Below, in pieces: positions 24,716 to 33,444 of a DNA stretch of 64,000 nt (its first letter is position 1; the number at the start of each line of letters is the position of its first letter). A model generated the notes under the pieces. The model was not told the origin of the DNA. It worked only from the letters and a program-made list of their open reading frames with translations, and ran no database searches. The translations under genes were made by a program, and so were the position numbers. The stretch comes from Nocardioides sp. PD653-B2 (lineage in GTDB: Bacteria; Actinomycetota; Actinomycetes; Propionibacteriales; Nocardioidaceae): NCBI RefSeq assembly GCF_002117935.1, contig NZ_BDJE01000009.1:1-64000 (forward strand), read 5' to 3'.

Positions 24716-25383
24716 GCCTGCGCGTCCTGATCGGTCCCGAGACCGACGACCTCGCCGAGCTGTACGCCGTACCCCGCACGCCGTGGCTGCGGGCCAACAT
24801 GGTCAGCACGGTCGACGGTGCCGCCACCGGTGAGAGCGGCAAGAGCGGCTCGATCAACAACGCCGCCGACAAGCGGGTCTTCGACCAGCTGCGTGAGTCC
24901 GCGGACGCGATCGTGGTCGGGGCCGGGACCGCGCGCACCGAGGGCTACCGCCCGACCTCGACACCCACCGTGGTGGTGAGCCGACAGGCCGCGGTGCCGG
25001 AGACGCTGCGCGGCGCCCCGACCGGGTCCGTGCTGATGGCGACCTGCGGCAGTGCCGAGCACCTCGGCGAGGCCCGCAAGCTCCTCGGTGACCACCAGGT
25101 GCTCGTCCTCGGCTCGCACCGGGTCGACCTCCCGCTCCTCAAGCAGGTGCTCGCCGACCGGGGCTGGACCGAGGTGCTGTCCGAGGGTGGCCCGCACCTC
25201 CTGCGCGACCTGCTGGCCTCGGGTGCGGCCGACGAGGTGTGCGCGACGGTCGTGCCGCGGATGCTCGCCGGGGAGCACCCGCGGATCACCCAGGGCCCGC
25301 CGGTCGACGTCCCTCTCGACCTGCACACCCTGATCGAGTCCGAGGGCACGCTGCTCGGTCGCTGGTTCGTGGCGCGGTCCTAG
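24712..25383 (+). CDS. Pyrimidine reductase family protein (RibD C-terminal domain)
   Basis: A 223-residue stand-alone RibD_C/dihydrofolate-reductase-like domain: RANMVSTVDGAATGESGKSGSINN, DAIVVGAGTARTEGY, and LSEGGPHLLRDLL near the C-terminus. The family reduces the ribosylamino-pyrimidine of riboflavin synthesis with NADPH, but stand-alone actinobacterial members may use other pterin or flavin precursors. GTGA overlap with the LigB-like gene places it last in the gpgS-folP2 operon. Confidence 0.85.
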   Translation: MSLRVLIGPETDDLAELYAVPRTPWLRANMVSTVDGAATGESGKSGSINNAADKRVFDQLRESADAIVVGAGTARTEGYRPTSTPTVVVSRQAAVPETLRGAPTGSVLMATCGSAEHLGEARKLLGDHQVLVLGSHRVDLPLLKQVLADRGWTEVLSEGGPHLLRDLLASGAADEVCATVVPRMLAGEHPRITQGPPVDVPLDLHTLIESEGTLLGRWFVARS

Positions 25384-25454
25384 GCACCGCCCAGATCGCG
25401 TCCTAGAGTGCGGGGACCGCATCCACCCCGGTGCGGTTCACCGAGGGAGACCGC

Positions 25455-28067
25455 ATGCCCCGCCCGCTCCGGACCGTCGCCGCCTTCGCCGCCCTGGTGC
25501 TCGCTGCCGCCGTGCTGCCGCTCGCCTGGTCGTCGGCCGACGCCGCGCAGGACGACGCGATGTACCGCCCGCTCAGCAACTTCAAGCCGACCGGGTCCAA
25601 GGTGCGCGTCGAGCCGAGGAGCTACACCGCCCTCCGCGTCGACACCGACCAGGTGCGCGACGCGCTCGCGGGAGCGCCGGCGCTCGGCGCGGCCACCTCA
25701 CGAGTCTTCCGCGTGCCCACCCCGTCCGGCGGCACGGAGCGGTTCGCCGTGCAGCGCACCCAGGTCCTGCAGGCCGGGCTCGCCGCGGCCCACCCCGACA
25801 TCGCGACCTGGGCCGGTCGCTCGCTCGACCACCCCGGGACGACGATCGCGATGGACGTCACCGCCATGGGCTTCCACGCCTCGGTCCGCGGCCCCAACGG
25901 CCAGGGGGCCTGGTACGTCGACCCGGCGTACAACAAGCCCGGCACCGAGGTGGTGCTCAGCTACTACGGCAGCAGCCTGACCCAGCAGCACGGCGACCGC
26001 GTCGAGCGGGAGATGCCGGCCATCGAGCGGGCGCTCGCCCACCAGCGGGTGCAGGCGAAGCCGGCCTCGAACGTGCAGCAGCGGGTCTACCGGCTCGCCC
26101 TGCTCAACGACCCGTCGTACGCCGACTACTTCGGCACCGAGAACGTCACCGACGAGAAGGCGACCCTGATGGTGCGGGTCAACCAGCTCTACAACGACGA
26201 CCTCGCGATCAGCATGGTCCTCGTCGACGGCACCGACGAGCTGAACTTCGACACCGTCGAGAAGGCCACCGGCCCGAACGGCCCGTGCGGCCTGCACTCC
26301 TGCTACACGCTCGACCCCGACTCGCCGGACTACGTCCAGGGCCAGCTCTCCTACTGCGACGTCGGCACCCTCCAGCGCAACCAGATCGTGCTCGGCCAGA
26401 TCATCGGCGCCTCCAACTACGACATCGGCCACATCGCGCTCGGCACCGACGGAGGCGGCATCGCCGGCCTCGGGGTGGTCGGCAGCATCGAGAAGGGCAT
26501 GGGCTGCACGGGCATCCCCGACCCCGTCGGCGACTACTACGCCGTCGACTACGTCGCCCACGAGATGGGCCACCAGTTCGGCGGCAACCACACCTTCAAC
26601 GGCAACCAGTGGAACTGCTCCGGCGGCAACCGCAACGAGGGCACCTCCGTCGAGCCCGGCTCGGGCACGTCGGTCATGGCGTACGCCGGCATCTGCCGGC
26701 AGGACAACCTCCAGCTGCACAGCGACCCCTACTTCTCGCAGCGCTCGATCAGCGAGGTCACGGCCTACACCGGCGGCGGCCCGGCGCCGCAGCCGGTCGA
26801 GGTGCAGGACGTCGCGTTCACCGGCTTCGACACCGACGGCGACACGGTCACGATCGACTACCCGGGCGCGACGACGCCGGCGGTCACGCTGACGCGGGGC
26901 GGCGCCGGCGACACGGCCTACAACGCGGCCAACATCGAGGCGGCCGTCGAGGCGCTCACCGGTGCGGACGTCACGGTCGCCGGCTGGGGCTACGACCCGT
27001 ACGCCGGGATCTACTCCTCCCCGGAGGTCTACCCCGCCGAGCTGACGGCTCCCGACGATGCCGGCTTCCAGGTGATGTTCGCCGGTGACCCCGACCCGTA
27101 CACCGCGGACAGCGACCGCGCCGACATGCACGCGCTGAAGGTGACCGCGACCCCCGGGGTCACGGTCAACGTCGGCGAGACCGCCAAGGGCGGCCCGGCC
27201 GACAACGCCGGCGCCGCCCACACCACCGGCAACCACGCGCCGGTGGTGCGGGCGCCGGCCAACAAGACGATCCCGCTGCGGACGCCGTTCACCCTCCGCG
27301 GCTCGGGCACCGACCCGGACGGCGACCACCTCACCTTCCTGTGGGAGCAGAACGACATCGGCGGCGACGACGGCACCGCGCTCGTCGACAACACCAAGGA
27401 GAACGGTCCGCTCTTCCGCGTCTTCGGCAGCTACGCCGACGTCTCGGACCAGGACGCCTCGCACAGCCCGGCCCCCGGCCAGAACCACGCCAGAGGCAGC
27501 GCGCTGCGCAACTTCCCCGACCTCGGCCAGATCCTGTCCGGCAACACCAACGCCCGGACGGGCAGGTGCCCGGCGGCGCCGGCCAACGACCCGGACTCCT
27601 ACGTCCCGGTCCCGGTCCCGATCGTGAACTGCTTCTCGGAGTTCCTGCCGACCAAGGGCTATGTCGGCACGGCCGGCTCGAAGACACCGGCCCTGCACTT
27701 CCGCCTGACGGCCCGCGACGACGTCCCCGGCGGCGGCGGGGTCGGCCACGACGACGTGAGGCTCCGGATCTCCCAGACCGCCGGGCCGTTCCTGGTCAGC
27801 TCGTTCGCGAAGGGCGGCGCGGTCACGGGCGGCACCACCAAGACGATCGCCTGGAAGGTCAACGGCACCCACAAGCTCTCCCACCGGGTGAAGATCTTCC
27901 TCTCCGTCGACAACGGCCAGTCGTGGAAGAAGGTGGCCGCGACCGCCAACGACGGCAAGGCCGCGGTGACGTTCCCGAAGGTGAAGACCGCCCAGGCCCG
28001 GATCATGGTCCGGGCGGCGAGCAACTACTTCTTCGACGTCAACGACCACACGTTCCGGATCAGGTAG
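25455..28067 (+). CDS. Secreted reprolysin-like (M12B) zinc metalloprotease
   Basis: An 870-residue exported protein. A signal peptide (RPLRTVAAFAALVLAAAVLPLAWSSADAA) is followed by a propeptide-like region, a catalytic domain with the extended zinc motif HEMGHQFGGNH starting at His369, then a domain of about 150 residues, a cadherin/PKD-like segment (ANKTIPLRTPFTLRGSGTDPDGD) and a C-terminal beta-rich domain (GGTTKTIAWKVNGT) probably for cell-surface or substrate binding. The ATG at 25455 follows a GAGGGAGA ribosome site. -10-like TAGAGT lies at 25403-25408. It probably degrades extracellular protein. Confidence 0.88.
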   Translation: MPRPLRTVAAFAALVLAAAVLPLAWSSADAAQDDAMYRPLSNFKPTGSKVRVEPRSYTALRVDTDQVRDALAGAPALGAATSRVFRVPTPSGGTERFAVQRTQVLQAGLAAAHPDIATWAGRSLDHPGTTIAMDVTAMGFHASVRGPNGQGAWYVDPAYNKPGTEVVLSYYGSSLTQQHGDRVEREMPAIERALAHQRVQAKPASNVQQRVYRLALLNDPSYADYFGTENVTDEKATLMVRVNQLYNDDLAISMVLVDGTDELNFDTVEKATGPNGPCGLHSCYTLDPDSPDYVQGQLSYCDVGTLQRNQIVLGQIIGASNYDIGHIALGTDGGGIAGLGVVGSIEKGMGCTGIPDPVGDYYAVDYVAHEMGHQFGGNHTFNGNQWNCSGGNRNEGTSVEPGSGTSVMAYAGICRQDNLQLHSDPYFSQRSISEVTAYTGGGPAPQPVEVQDVAFTGFDTDGDTVTIDYPGATTPAVTLTRGGAGDTAYNAANIEAAVEALTGADVTVAGWGYDPYAGIYSSPEVYPAELTAPDDAGFQVMFAGDPDPYTADSDRADMHALKVTATPGVTVNVGETAKGGPADNAGAAHTTGNHAPVVRAPANKTIPLRTPFTLRGSGTDPDGDHLTFLWEQNDIGGDDGTALVDNTKENGPLFRVFGSYADVSDQDASHSPAPGQNHARGSALRNFPDLGQILSGNTNARTGRCPAAPANDPDSYVPVPVPIVNCFSEFLPTKGYVGTAGSKTPALHFRLTARDDVPGGGGVGHDDVRLRISQTAGPFLVSSFAKGGAVTGGTTKTIAWKVNGTHKLSHRVKIFLSVDNGQSWKKVAATANDGKAAVTFPKVKTAQARIMVRAASNYFFDVNDHTFRIR

Positions 28068-28093
28068 CCGGTCACCGACGAGTCGGTGGCCGG
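28068..28093 (+). terminator. Hairpin after the M12B protease gene
   Basis: CCGGTCACCGA at 28068-28078 pairs with TCGGTGGCCGG at 28083-28093 with one mismatch and a 4-nt loop, starting directly after the stop codon. It separates two convergent genes. Confidence 0.55.
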
Positions 28094-28105
28094 CCCGCGC
28101 GGGGG

Positions 28106-29710
28106 TCAGCCGTCGGTGCCGGGTCCTCCGGTGTCGTCGGGGCCGGCCAGGCCCGCGTGGTCGTCGCGCAGCCGCCGCTTGAGGATCTTGCCGCTCGGGT
28201 TCTTCGGCAGCGCGTCCGCGACCACGACGTACTTGGGTGTCTTGTAGCCCGCCAGCACGCTCCGGCTGTGCTCGATCACCTGCTCGGAGGTCAGGGTGGC
28301 GCCCGGCTTGGGGACGACGACCGCGGCGACCGCCTCGACCCACCGCGGGTGGCTGATGCCGAACACCGCGACCTCGGCGACGCCCTCGAGCTGGTAGATC
28401 GCCTCCTCGACCTCGCGGCTGGCAACGTTCTCCCCGCCGGTCTTGATCATGTCCTTCTTGCGGTCGACGACGTAGAGCCGGCCGTCCTCGTCGACGTAGC
28501 CGAGGTCGCCGGAGTGGAACCAGCCGCCCCGGAAGGCCTCCGCGGTGTTGGCGTGGTCGTGGTAGTAGCCGAGCGTCGCGTGCGGCGAGCGGTGCACGAT
28601 CTCGCCGACGGTCCCGGCCGGCACCTGCTGGTCGAGGTCGTCGACGATGCGGGTCTCGACGTTGAGCGCGGCCCGGCCGGCCGAGCCGGCGTGGGTGAGC
28701 TGCTCGCCGGGGCCGAGGATCGTCGCCAGGGGCGCCATCTCGGTCTGGCCGTAGAAGTTCCAGAGGTCGACGTCGGGCAGCCGCTCCTGGATCTCCTCCA
28801 GGATGGCCACCGGCATCGGCGAGGCGCCGTAGTAGCCCTTCGCCAGCGACGACAGGTCGGCCTCGTCGAAGCCGGGTGCGCGGAGCAGGCCGATCCAGAC
28901 GGTGGGTGGCGCGAAGAACTTGGTCACCCGGTGCTCCTCGATCGCGCGCAGGATCGCCGCCGGGTCAGGGCCGGGCAGGATCACGCTGGTCGCACCGAGG
29001 TAGACGTCGACGCCGAGGAAGCAGTCGAGCTGGGCGCAGTGATAGAGCGGCAGCGTGTGCAGCTCGACGTCGTCCGCGCCCATGGAGCCGTCGACGACGC
29101 AGGAGACGTACTGCCACAGCAGGGACCGGCTGGTCAGCAGCGCACCCTTGGGCCGCGACTCCGTGCCGGAGGTGAACATCATCCGCACCGGGTCGTCGTC
29201 GGCCACCGGCACACCGGGGTCCGCGCCGTCGTGGTCGAGCCAGTCCTGCAGGTCGCGCCACCCGTCGGCGACGGCACCGCCGTGCAGTCGTACGACGAGC
29301 CGCTGGCGGACGCCACCGCCGGACGCCGCCACCGCCTGCTCGGCCACCGGCAGCAGTGCGTCCTCGGCGACGAACGCGGTCGCCCCGCTGTGGTCGAGGA
29401 TGTAGGCGATCTCGTCGCCGCCGAGCATGAAGTTGACCGGCACCAGCACGACGCCGGCCCGCGCGGCCGCGAAGTTCAGCACCACGAACTGCCAGCAGTT
29501 GTGGCAGAGCAGGGCCAGGCGGTCGCCCTTCACCAGCCCCGCGTCGTGCATCGCGGCCGCGGTGCGGTCGACGAGGGCGTCCAGCTCCGCGAACGTCAGC
29601 CGGGTGTCGCCGTCCACGATCGCGAGCTTGTCGGGCACCCGCCTGGCCGTGCGACGGGGCAGGTCACCCAGGGACTGTTGGCGCGCCTGGTCCACGAGTG
29701 CCGAGGTCAT
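28106..29710 (-). CDS. Acyl-CoA synthetase (AMP-dependent ligase)
   Basis: A 534-residue ANL-superfamily enzyme that activates a carboxylic acid, probably a fatty acid, as acyl-AMP and then acyl-CoA. It has the P-loop-like MFTSGTESRPKGALLT, YGQTEMAP, GWFHSGDLGYVDEDGRLYVVDRKKDMIKTGGENV and the catalytic lysine in NPSGKILKRRLR. It begins MTSALVDQARQQSLGDLPRR with an ATG at 29710. It is divergent from the LLM oxidoreductase with only 18 bp between starts, so the promoters must overlap. Confidence 0.9.
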   Translation of the reverse strand: MTSALVDQARQQSLGDLPRRTARRVPDKLAIVDGDTRLTFAELDALVDRTAAAMHDAGLVKGDRLALLCHNCWQFVVLNFAAARAGVVLVPVNFMLGGDEIAYILDHSGATAFVAEDALLPVAEQAVAASGGGVRQRLVVRLHGGAVADGWRDLQDWLDHDGADPGVPVADDDPVRMMFTSGTESRPKGALLTSRSLLWQYVSCVVDGSMGADDVELHTLPLYHCAQLDCFLGVDVYLGATSVILPGPDPAAILRAIEEHRVTKFFAPPTVWIGLLRAPGFDEADLSSLAKGYYGASPMPVAILEEIQERLPDVDLWNFYGQTEMAPLATILGPGEQLTHAGSAGRAALNVETRIVDDLDQQVPAGTVGEIVHRSPHATLGYYHDHANTAEAFRGGWFHSGDLGYVDEDGRLYVVDRKKDMIKTGGENVASREVEEAIYQLEGVAEVAVFGISHPRWVEAVAAVVVPKPGATLTSEQVIEHSRSVLAGYKTPKYVVVADALPKNPSGKILKRRLRDDHAGLAGPDDTGGPGTDG

Positions 29711-29728
29711 GACAGCAGACTATGCATC

Positions 29729-30622
29729 GTGGACGTTGGCATGACGTTGCCCGTGATGGAGCCCGACCTGTGGGCCGACGGCGCCGCCACCCTCGAGGCC
29801 TGGTCGCGCGCGGTCGACGAAGGGCCGTTCTCGTCGCTGTGCTTCGGCGAGCGGATGGCCTTCGACAACCCCGACGCACTGACCCTCCTGGGCGCCGTGG
29901 CGGCCTGGACGTCCCGCGTGCGGCTGACGACGACCGTGATCGTCCCGCAGCTGCACGACCCGGTGGTGCTGGCGAAGGCGCTCGCCACCGGCGACCAGCT
30001 CAGCGGCGGGCGGTTGAGCGTCGGCCTCGGGGTGGGCGGCCGCGACGAGGACTACCGCGCCGCGGGCGCCGACCAGGCCACCAGGACCATGGCCGGCATG
30101 GCCGAGCGGGTCGCGGTGATGAGGCGGGTCTGGGCCGGCGAGCGGGTGACCGACGCGGTGCGCCCGGTCGGGCCGCCGCCGGTGCAGCCCGGCGGCCCCG
30201 AGCTGCTGGTCGGCACCCTGGGCCCGCGCACCATCCGCAGCGCGGCCGCGTGGGCGGACGGGCTGGCCGGGATGTCGCTGGACGTCGACCTCGCCGAGAT
30301 GGAGCGGGTCTTCGGGCTGACCCGGGACGCGTGGCACGAGGCCGGGCGGCCGGCGCCGCGGGTCACCACGTCGTTCTGGTTCGCCCTCGGCGAGCCGGCG
30401 GTCGCGCGCGAGCAGGTGCACCGGCACCTGCGCCACTACCTGAACTGGGTCCCCGGGCAGTACGTCGACGCGATGGCCGCCACCGCCGGGTTCGCGGGCA
30501 CCGGTGCCGCGCTACGCGACGTCCTCGCGCGGGTCGAGGACCTCGGTGCCGACGAGGTGCAGCTGATCCCGACCGGCTCCGACATCGACCAGATCCGCCG
30601 GGTCGCGGAGCTGCTGGTCTGA
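29729..30622 (+). CDS. LLM-class flavin-dependent oxidoreductase
   Basis: A 297-residue luciferase-like TIM-barrel protein: VGMTLPVMEPDL at the start, FSSLCFGERMAFDNPDALTLLGAVAAWT, RLTTTVIVPQLHDPVVLAKALATGDQLSGGRLSVGLGVGG. Members use F420 or FMN; the subgroup often lies near acyl-CoA ligases in actinobacteria. The start is ambiguous. The GTG at 29729 gives the typical MDVGMTLP, while the ATG at 29741 would drop four residues. A GACTAT box ends 5 nt before the GTG. The substrate is unknown. Confidence 0.83.
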   Translation: MDVGMTLPVMEPDLWADGAATLEAWSRAVDEGPFSSLCFGERMAFDNPDALTLLGAVAAWTSRVRLTTTVIVPQLHDPVVLAKALATGDQLSGGRLSVGLGVGGRDEDYRAAGADQATRTMAGMAERVAVMRRVWAGERVTDAVRPVGPPPVQPGGPELLVGTLGPRTIRSAAAWADGLAGMSLDVDLAEMERVFGLTRDAWHEAGRPAPRVTTSFWFALGEPAVAREQVHRHLRHYLNWVPGQYVDAMAATAGFAGTGAALRDVLARVEDLGADEVQLIPTGSDIDQIRRVAELLV

Positions 30623-30695
30623 TCCTGGGGCACCGGAAGGGTGACGCGCCCGACATTCGCGGGTCAGAGCCCGGACGAGCACCTACGGTGGGCAC

Positions 30696-31325
30696 GTGCG
30701 CATGGACTGGTTGCCCGTCTCGGCGGCCCTGCTCCTCACCGGAGCACTGGCGCTGTGTCTCGGCGGGTTCCTGCTGCCCTCGTCGGACGACGCCACCGAC
30801 ACCCTCGGCATCGTGCAGGACCAGGGCGGCCAGTGGCTCACCGTCGCAGTGATCCTCTTCATCGCCTCGGTCTGCCTGACGCTCGGCCTGCCGACGGTCC
30901 TCACGCTCGTCGAGCGCCGCGGCCGCACGCTGGGCCTCATCAGTGCGATCGTCCTGGAGGTCGGCTTCATCGGCACCGCCGGCTTCGCGATGCTGATGGT
31001 GTTCTTCCGGGCCCTGGTCGTCTCCGACGCGCTCCGGGACAACGGCCTCGACGCCGCCGCCTCCGAAGCCGGCCTGACCGCGTTCCTCTACGTCTGGATC
31101 GCCGGGCTCTACCTCGGCGAGCTGCTGCTCGGCATCGCGCTGCTGCGGGCCCGGACCACCCCGCGCTGGGTCCCGGTGACGCTGGTCCTGCACGCGCTGT
31201 CCTTCACCGTCTCGTCGGTCCTGCCCGACTTCCTCGGCAGGGCGATGATCCTGCTGCTGGTCGCCGGGTACGCCGGCATCGCCATCCAGGCGACCTCGCC
31301 CGCGTCCCGCCGCCGCTTCACCTGA
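30696..31325 (+). CDS. Hypothetical membrane protein
   Basis: A 209-residue polytopic protein with about six hydrophobic helices and short loops. I do not recognise a functional motif. The GTG at 30696 (product VRMDWLPVSAALL) lies 6 nt after TACGGT at 30684-30689, predicting a leaderless start; an ATG two codons later is possible. It is convergent with the next gene, overlapping it by 8 bp. Confidence 0.75.
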   Translation: MRMDWLPVSAALLLTGALALCLGGFLLPSSDDATDTLGIVQDQGGQWLTVAVILFIASVCLTLGLPTVLTLVERRGRTLGLISAIVLEVGFIGTAGFAMLMVFFRALVVSDALRDNGLDAAASEAGLTAFLYVWIAGLYLGELLLGIALLRARTTPRWVPVTLVLHALSFTVSSVLPDFLGRAMILLLVAGYAGIAIQATSPASRRRFT

Positions 31326-32322
31326 GGGCGGTCGCCAGGTCGCCGAGCTGGTCGAGCGGCACGTCGTAGCCCGGGAAGTAGGCGCACACCCGCTCGGCCA
31401 CGTCGTCGAACCGGCGTCGGATCTCGGCCGCGCACTCCTCGGGTGTGCCGCGCACGGCCAGCGTCTCGAGCATCTCGTCGCTGACCAGCTCGAACATCGC
31501 CGCGACGTCGCCCTGCTTGGACAGCCGGTTCAGCTCGGGCTGGACGTCGGCCCAGCCCTCGACCTCGAGCACCGGGACGTAGGCCGGGGTGGAGCCGTAG
31601 AACGCCAGCAGCCCGCGCACGCCGGCCGACGCCGCCGCGAGCTCCGCGTCGGTGCGCCCCATCGCGACGATCGCCTGCGGCAGGATCGCGAAGCCCGCCC
31701 GGGTCCGGCCGGCGCGGCCGAGCCCCTCGTCGACCGCGGGCAGGGTCCGCTCACGGAAGTGCCGGTGGCTGTGGAACGGCATCACGAGCAGCCCGTCGGC
31801 CACCTCGGCGGCGGTGCGGGTCATCACCGGCCCGAGCGCGCCGAGCAGCACGGGCGGCACGCCGTACGGGTTGGGCCCGGGGACGAACGTCGGCGGCATC
31901 AGCGTGTGGCGGGTGAACTCGCCCTCGAAGTGCAGGGGGGTCCCGTCCTGCCAGGAGCCGAGGATCGCCTTGACCGCGAGCACGATCTCGCGCATCCGCG
32001 CCGCCGGTGGCGACCACGTGGCGCCGTACCGCTTCTCGATGTGCGGCTTGACCTGCGACCCGAGCCCGAGCCGGAACCGGCCCTTCGACATCAGCTGGAG
32101 GTCGTACGCCGCGTTCGCCAGGTGCATCGGGCTGCGCGGCATCGCGATCGCGACGTTCGTCATCAGGTCGGTCTCGACCACGCCCGCAGCCGCCGCGAGC
32201 GACAGGAAGACGTCGTGCGGGCCCTCGAACGTGAACAGCCCGGCGACGCCGGCCCCGGTCAGCTCGAGGGCACGGGCGGAGGCGAGGTCGGGGCGGGCGT
32301 CGAGCTGGACGTCGAGGAGCAC
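31318..32322 (-). CDS. LLM-class F420-dependent oxidoreductase
   Basis: A 334-residue bacterial luciferase-like protein, similar to the TIGR03617 group of actinobacterial F420-dependent enzymes: FTFEGPHDVFLSLAAAAG, TNVAIAMPRSPMHLANAAYDLQLMSKGRFRLGLGSQVKPHIEKRYG, then PPVLLGALGPVMTR. It starts at a GTG preceding LLDVQLDARPDL. The natural substrate is unknown. A 49-bp hairpin repeat begins about 30 bp upstream of its start and may interfere with its promoter. Confidence 0.85.
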   Translation of the reverse strand: MLLDVQLDARPDLASARALELTGAGVAGLFTFEGPHDVFLSLAAAAGVVETDLMTNVAIAMPRSPMHLANAAYDLQLMSKGRFRLGLGSQVKPHIEKRYGATWSPPAARMREIVLAVKAILGSWQDGTPLHFEGEFTRHTLMPPTFVPGPNPYGVPPVLLGALGPVMTRTAAEVADGLLVMPFHSHRHFRERTLPAVDEGLGRAGRTRAGFAILPQAIVAMGRTDAELAAASAGVRGLLAFYGSTPAYVPVLEVEGWADVQPELNRLSKQGDVAAMFELVSDEMLETLAVRGTPEECAAEIRRRFDDVAERVCAYFPGYDVPLDQLGDLATALR

Positions 32323-32353
32323 CCGCCGATCATGGCCGACCCGGCGTCCGCCC

Positions 32354-32402
32354 GGACGTCATCCGGTCAGAGTGTCCCCTTCCACCATCCGGATGACGTC
32401 CG
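32354..32402. repeat. Hairpin repeat, copy 1, upstream of the DUF559 gene
   Basis: A 16-bp perfect inverted repeat (CCCGGACGTCATCCGG at 32351-32366 and its complement at 32389-32404) encloses a 22-nt loop beginning TCAGAGTGTCCCC. Forty-eight of 49 bases are repeated at 33391-33439 in the same orientation. Confidence 0.93.
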
Positions 32403-32511
32403 GGAAGGTGCCGGGCCGGTCCGCGTCCACAGTGGGGCTGGTGACGGCATGGTCCCCAGACGGACCGTCGGCCGCCACCGGACCCGGCGGCTCGCGGGCA
32501 CGGTGGCGGGC

Positions 32512-33390
32512 ATGCCTCGTGGACCTTCGTACGACGACTCTCGGCTCGCCGCCGCCCGCGAGCTCGCGGCTGAGCAGGGTGGGGTGGTCTCGCGGCCGCA
32601 GCTCTACCGGCTCGGCGTCACCCGGTGGGAGGTGGCCGGTCAGGTCCGGGCCCGCCGCTGGGCGCTGGTCGGCGACCAGTCGGTCCAGCTGCACAACGCG
32701 ACGCTCGACTCGGTGGGGGAGCGGTGGGCGGCGGTCTTCCAGGGCGGACCGCGGGCGTGCCTGGACGGCGGGTCGGCGCTCATCGCCGGTGGGCTGCAGC
32801 GCTACGAGATCGACCGGGTGCGGGTGTCGGTGCCGCGCGGTGCCCGGATCCGGCGCAACCGCCGCTTCAACATCCGCCAGACGCGCCGCTGGGACGCCGC
32901 CGACATCGTTGCCTCGGGGATCCCGCGGACCCGGCCCGCCACGGCGGCGATCCGGGCCGGTCTGTGGGCGCGGACGGACCGCGAGGCGACGTACGTCCTG
33001 ACCATCACGGTCCAGCAGGGGCTGATCAGACCCGAGGCGCTGGGGGTCGAGCTGCTCCGCATCCGTCGTGACCGGCGTCGGCTGCTGCTCCACGAGGTGG
33101 TCAACGAGCTGCTCGACGGCGCCCGCTCCCTGGGCGAGATCGACGTCGTCCGCGAGCTGCGGCGGCGCGGGGTACCACCACCGGCGCGCCAGGTGCTCCG
33201 CAAGGACGGGCGCGGGCGCTACTACCTGGACCTCTCCTGGCCCGACTACCGGCTGGTCGTCGAGGTGGACGGCGTCCACCACGCCTGGGCCGACAACGTC
33301 GTCGGCGACGCGCTGCGTCAGAACGCCGTGGCGATGCAGGGCGACACGTTCCTGCGGATCCCCCTGCTCGGCCTGACCGCCCCGTCACCG
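32512..33390 (+). pseudogene. AbiEi-like HTH plus DUF559 (Vsr-like nuclease) protein, 3' end lost
   Basis: The coding part gives about 293 residues: an N-terminal AbiEi-type winged helix (ELAAEQGGVVSRPQLYRLGVTRWEV), a middle domain, and a C-terminal DUF559/MTES_1575 restriction-like fold (WPDYRLVVEVDGVHHAWAD, then DTFLRIPLLGL). At 33391 the second copy of a hairpin repeat replaces the native end. The frame then stays open across the antiparallel MFS gene to a stop at about 35098, so no natural stop remains and the gene is probably broken, or extended into nonsense. Automatic callers may miss it. Such genes are multi-copy in actinobacteria; a nuclease or defence role is inferred. Confidence 0.72.
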
Positions 33391-33439
33391 GGACGTCATA
33401 CGGTCAGAGTGTCCCCTTCCACCATCCGGATGACGTCCG
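33391..33439. repeat. Hairpin repeat, copy 2, at the 3' end of the DUF559 gene
   Basis: Same 49-bp element as at 32354-32402 with a single mismatch (ATACGG for ATCCGG), in direct orientation. It lies between the truncated DUF559 frame and the tail of the MFS gene. Confidence 0.93.
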
Positions 33440-33444
33440 TACGA

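Noticed and set aside
25698..28343. Long open frame antisense to the M12B protease gene (881 codons)
   Set aside because: A product of very high GC; the amino-acid mix is Arg/Val/Gly-rich with no domains, and the opposite strand encodes a clear zinc protease.
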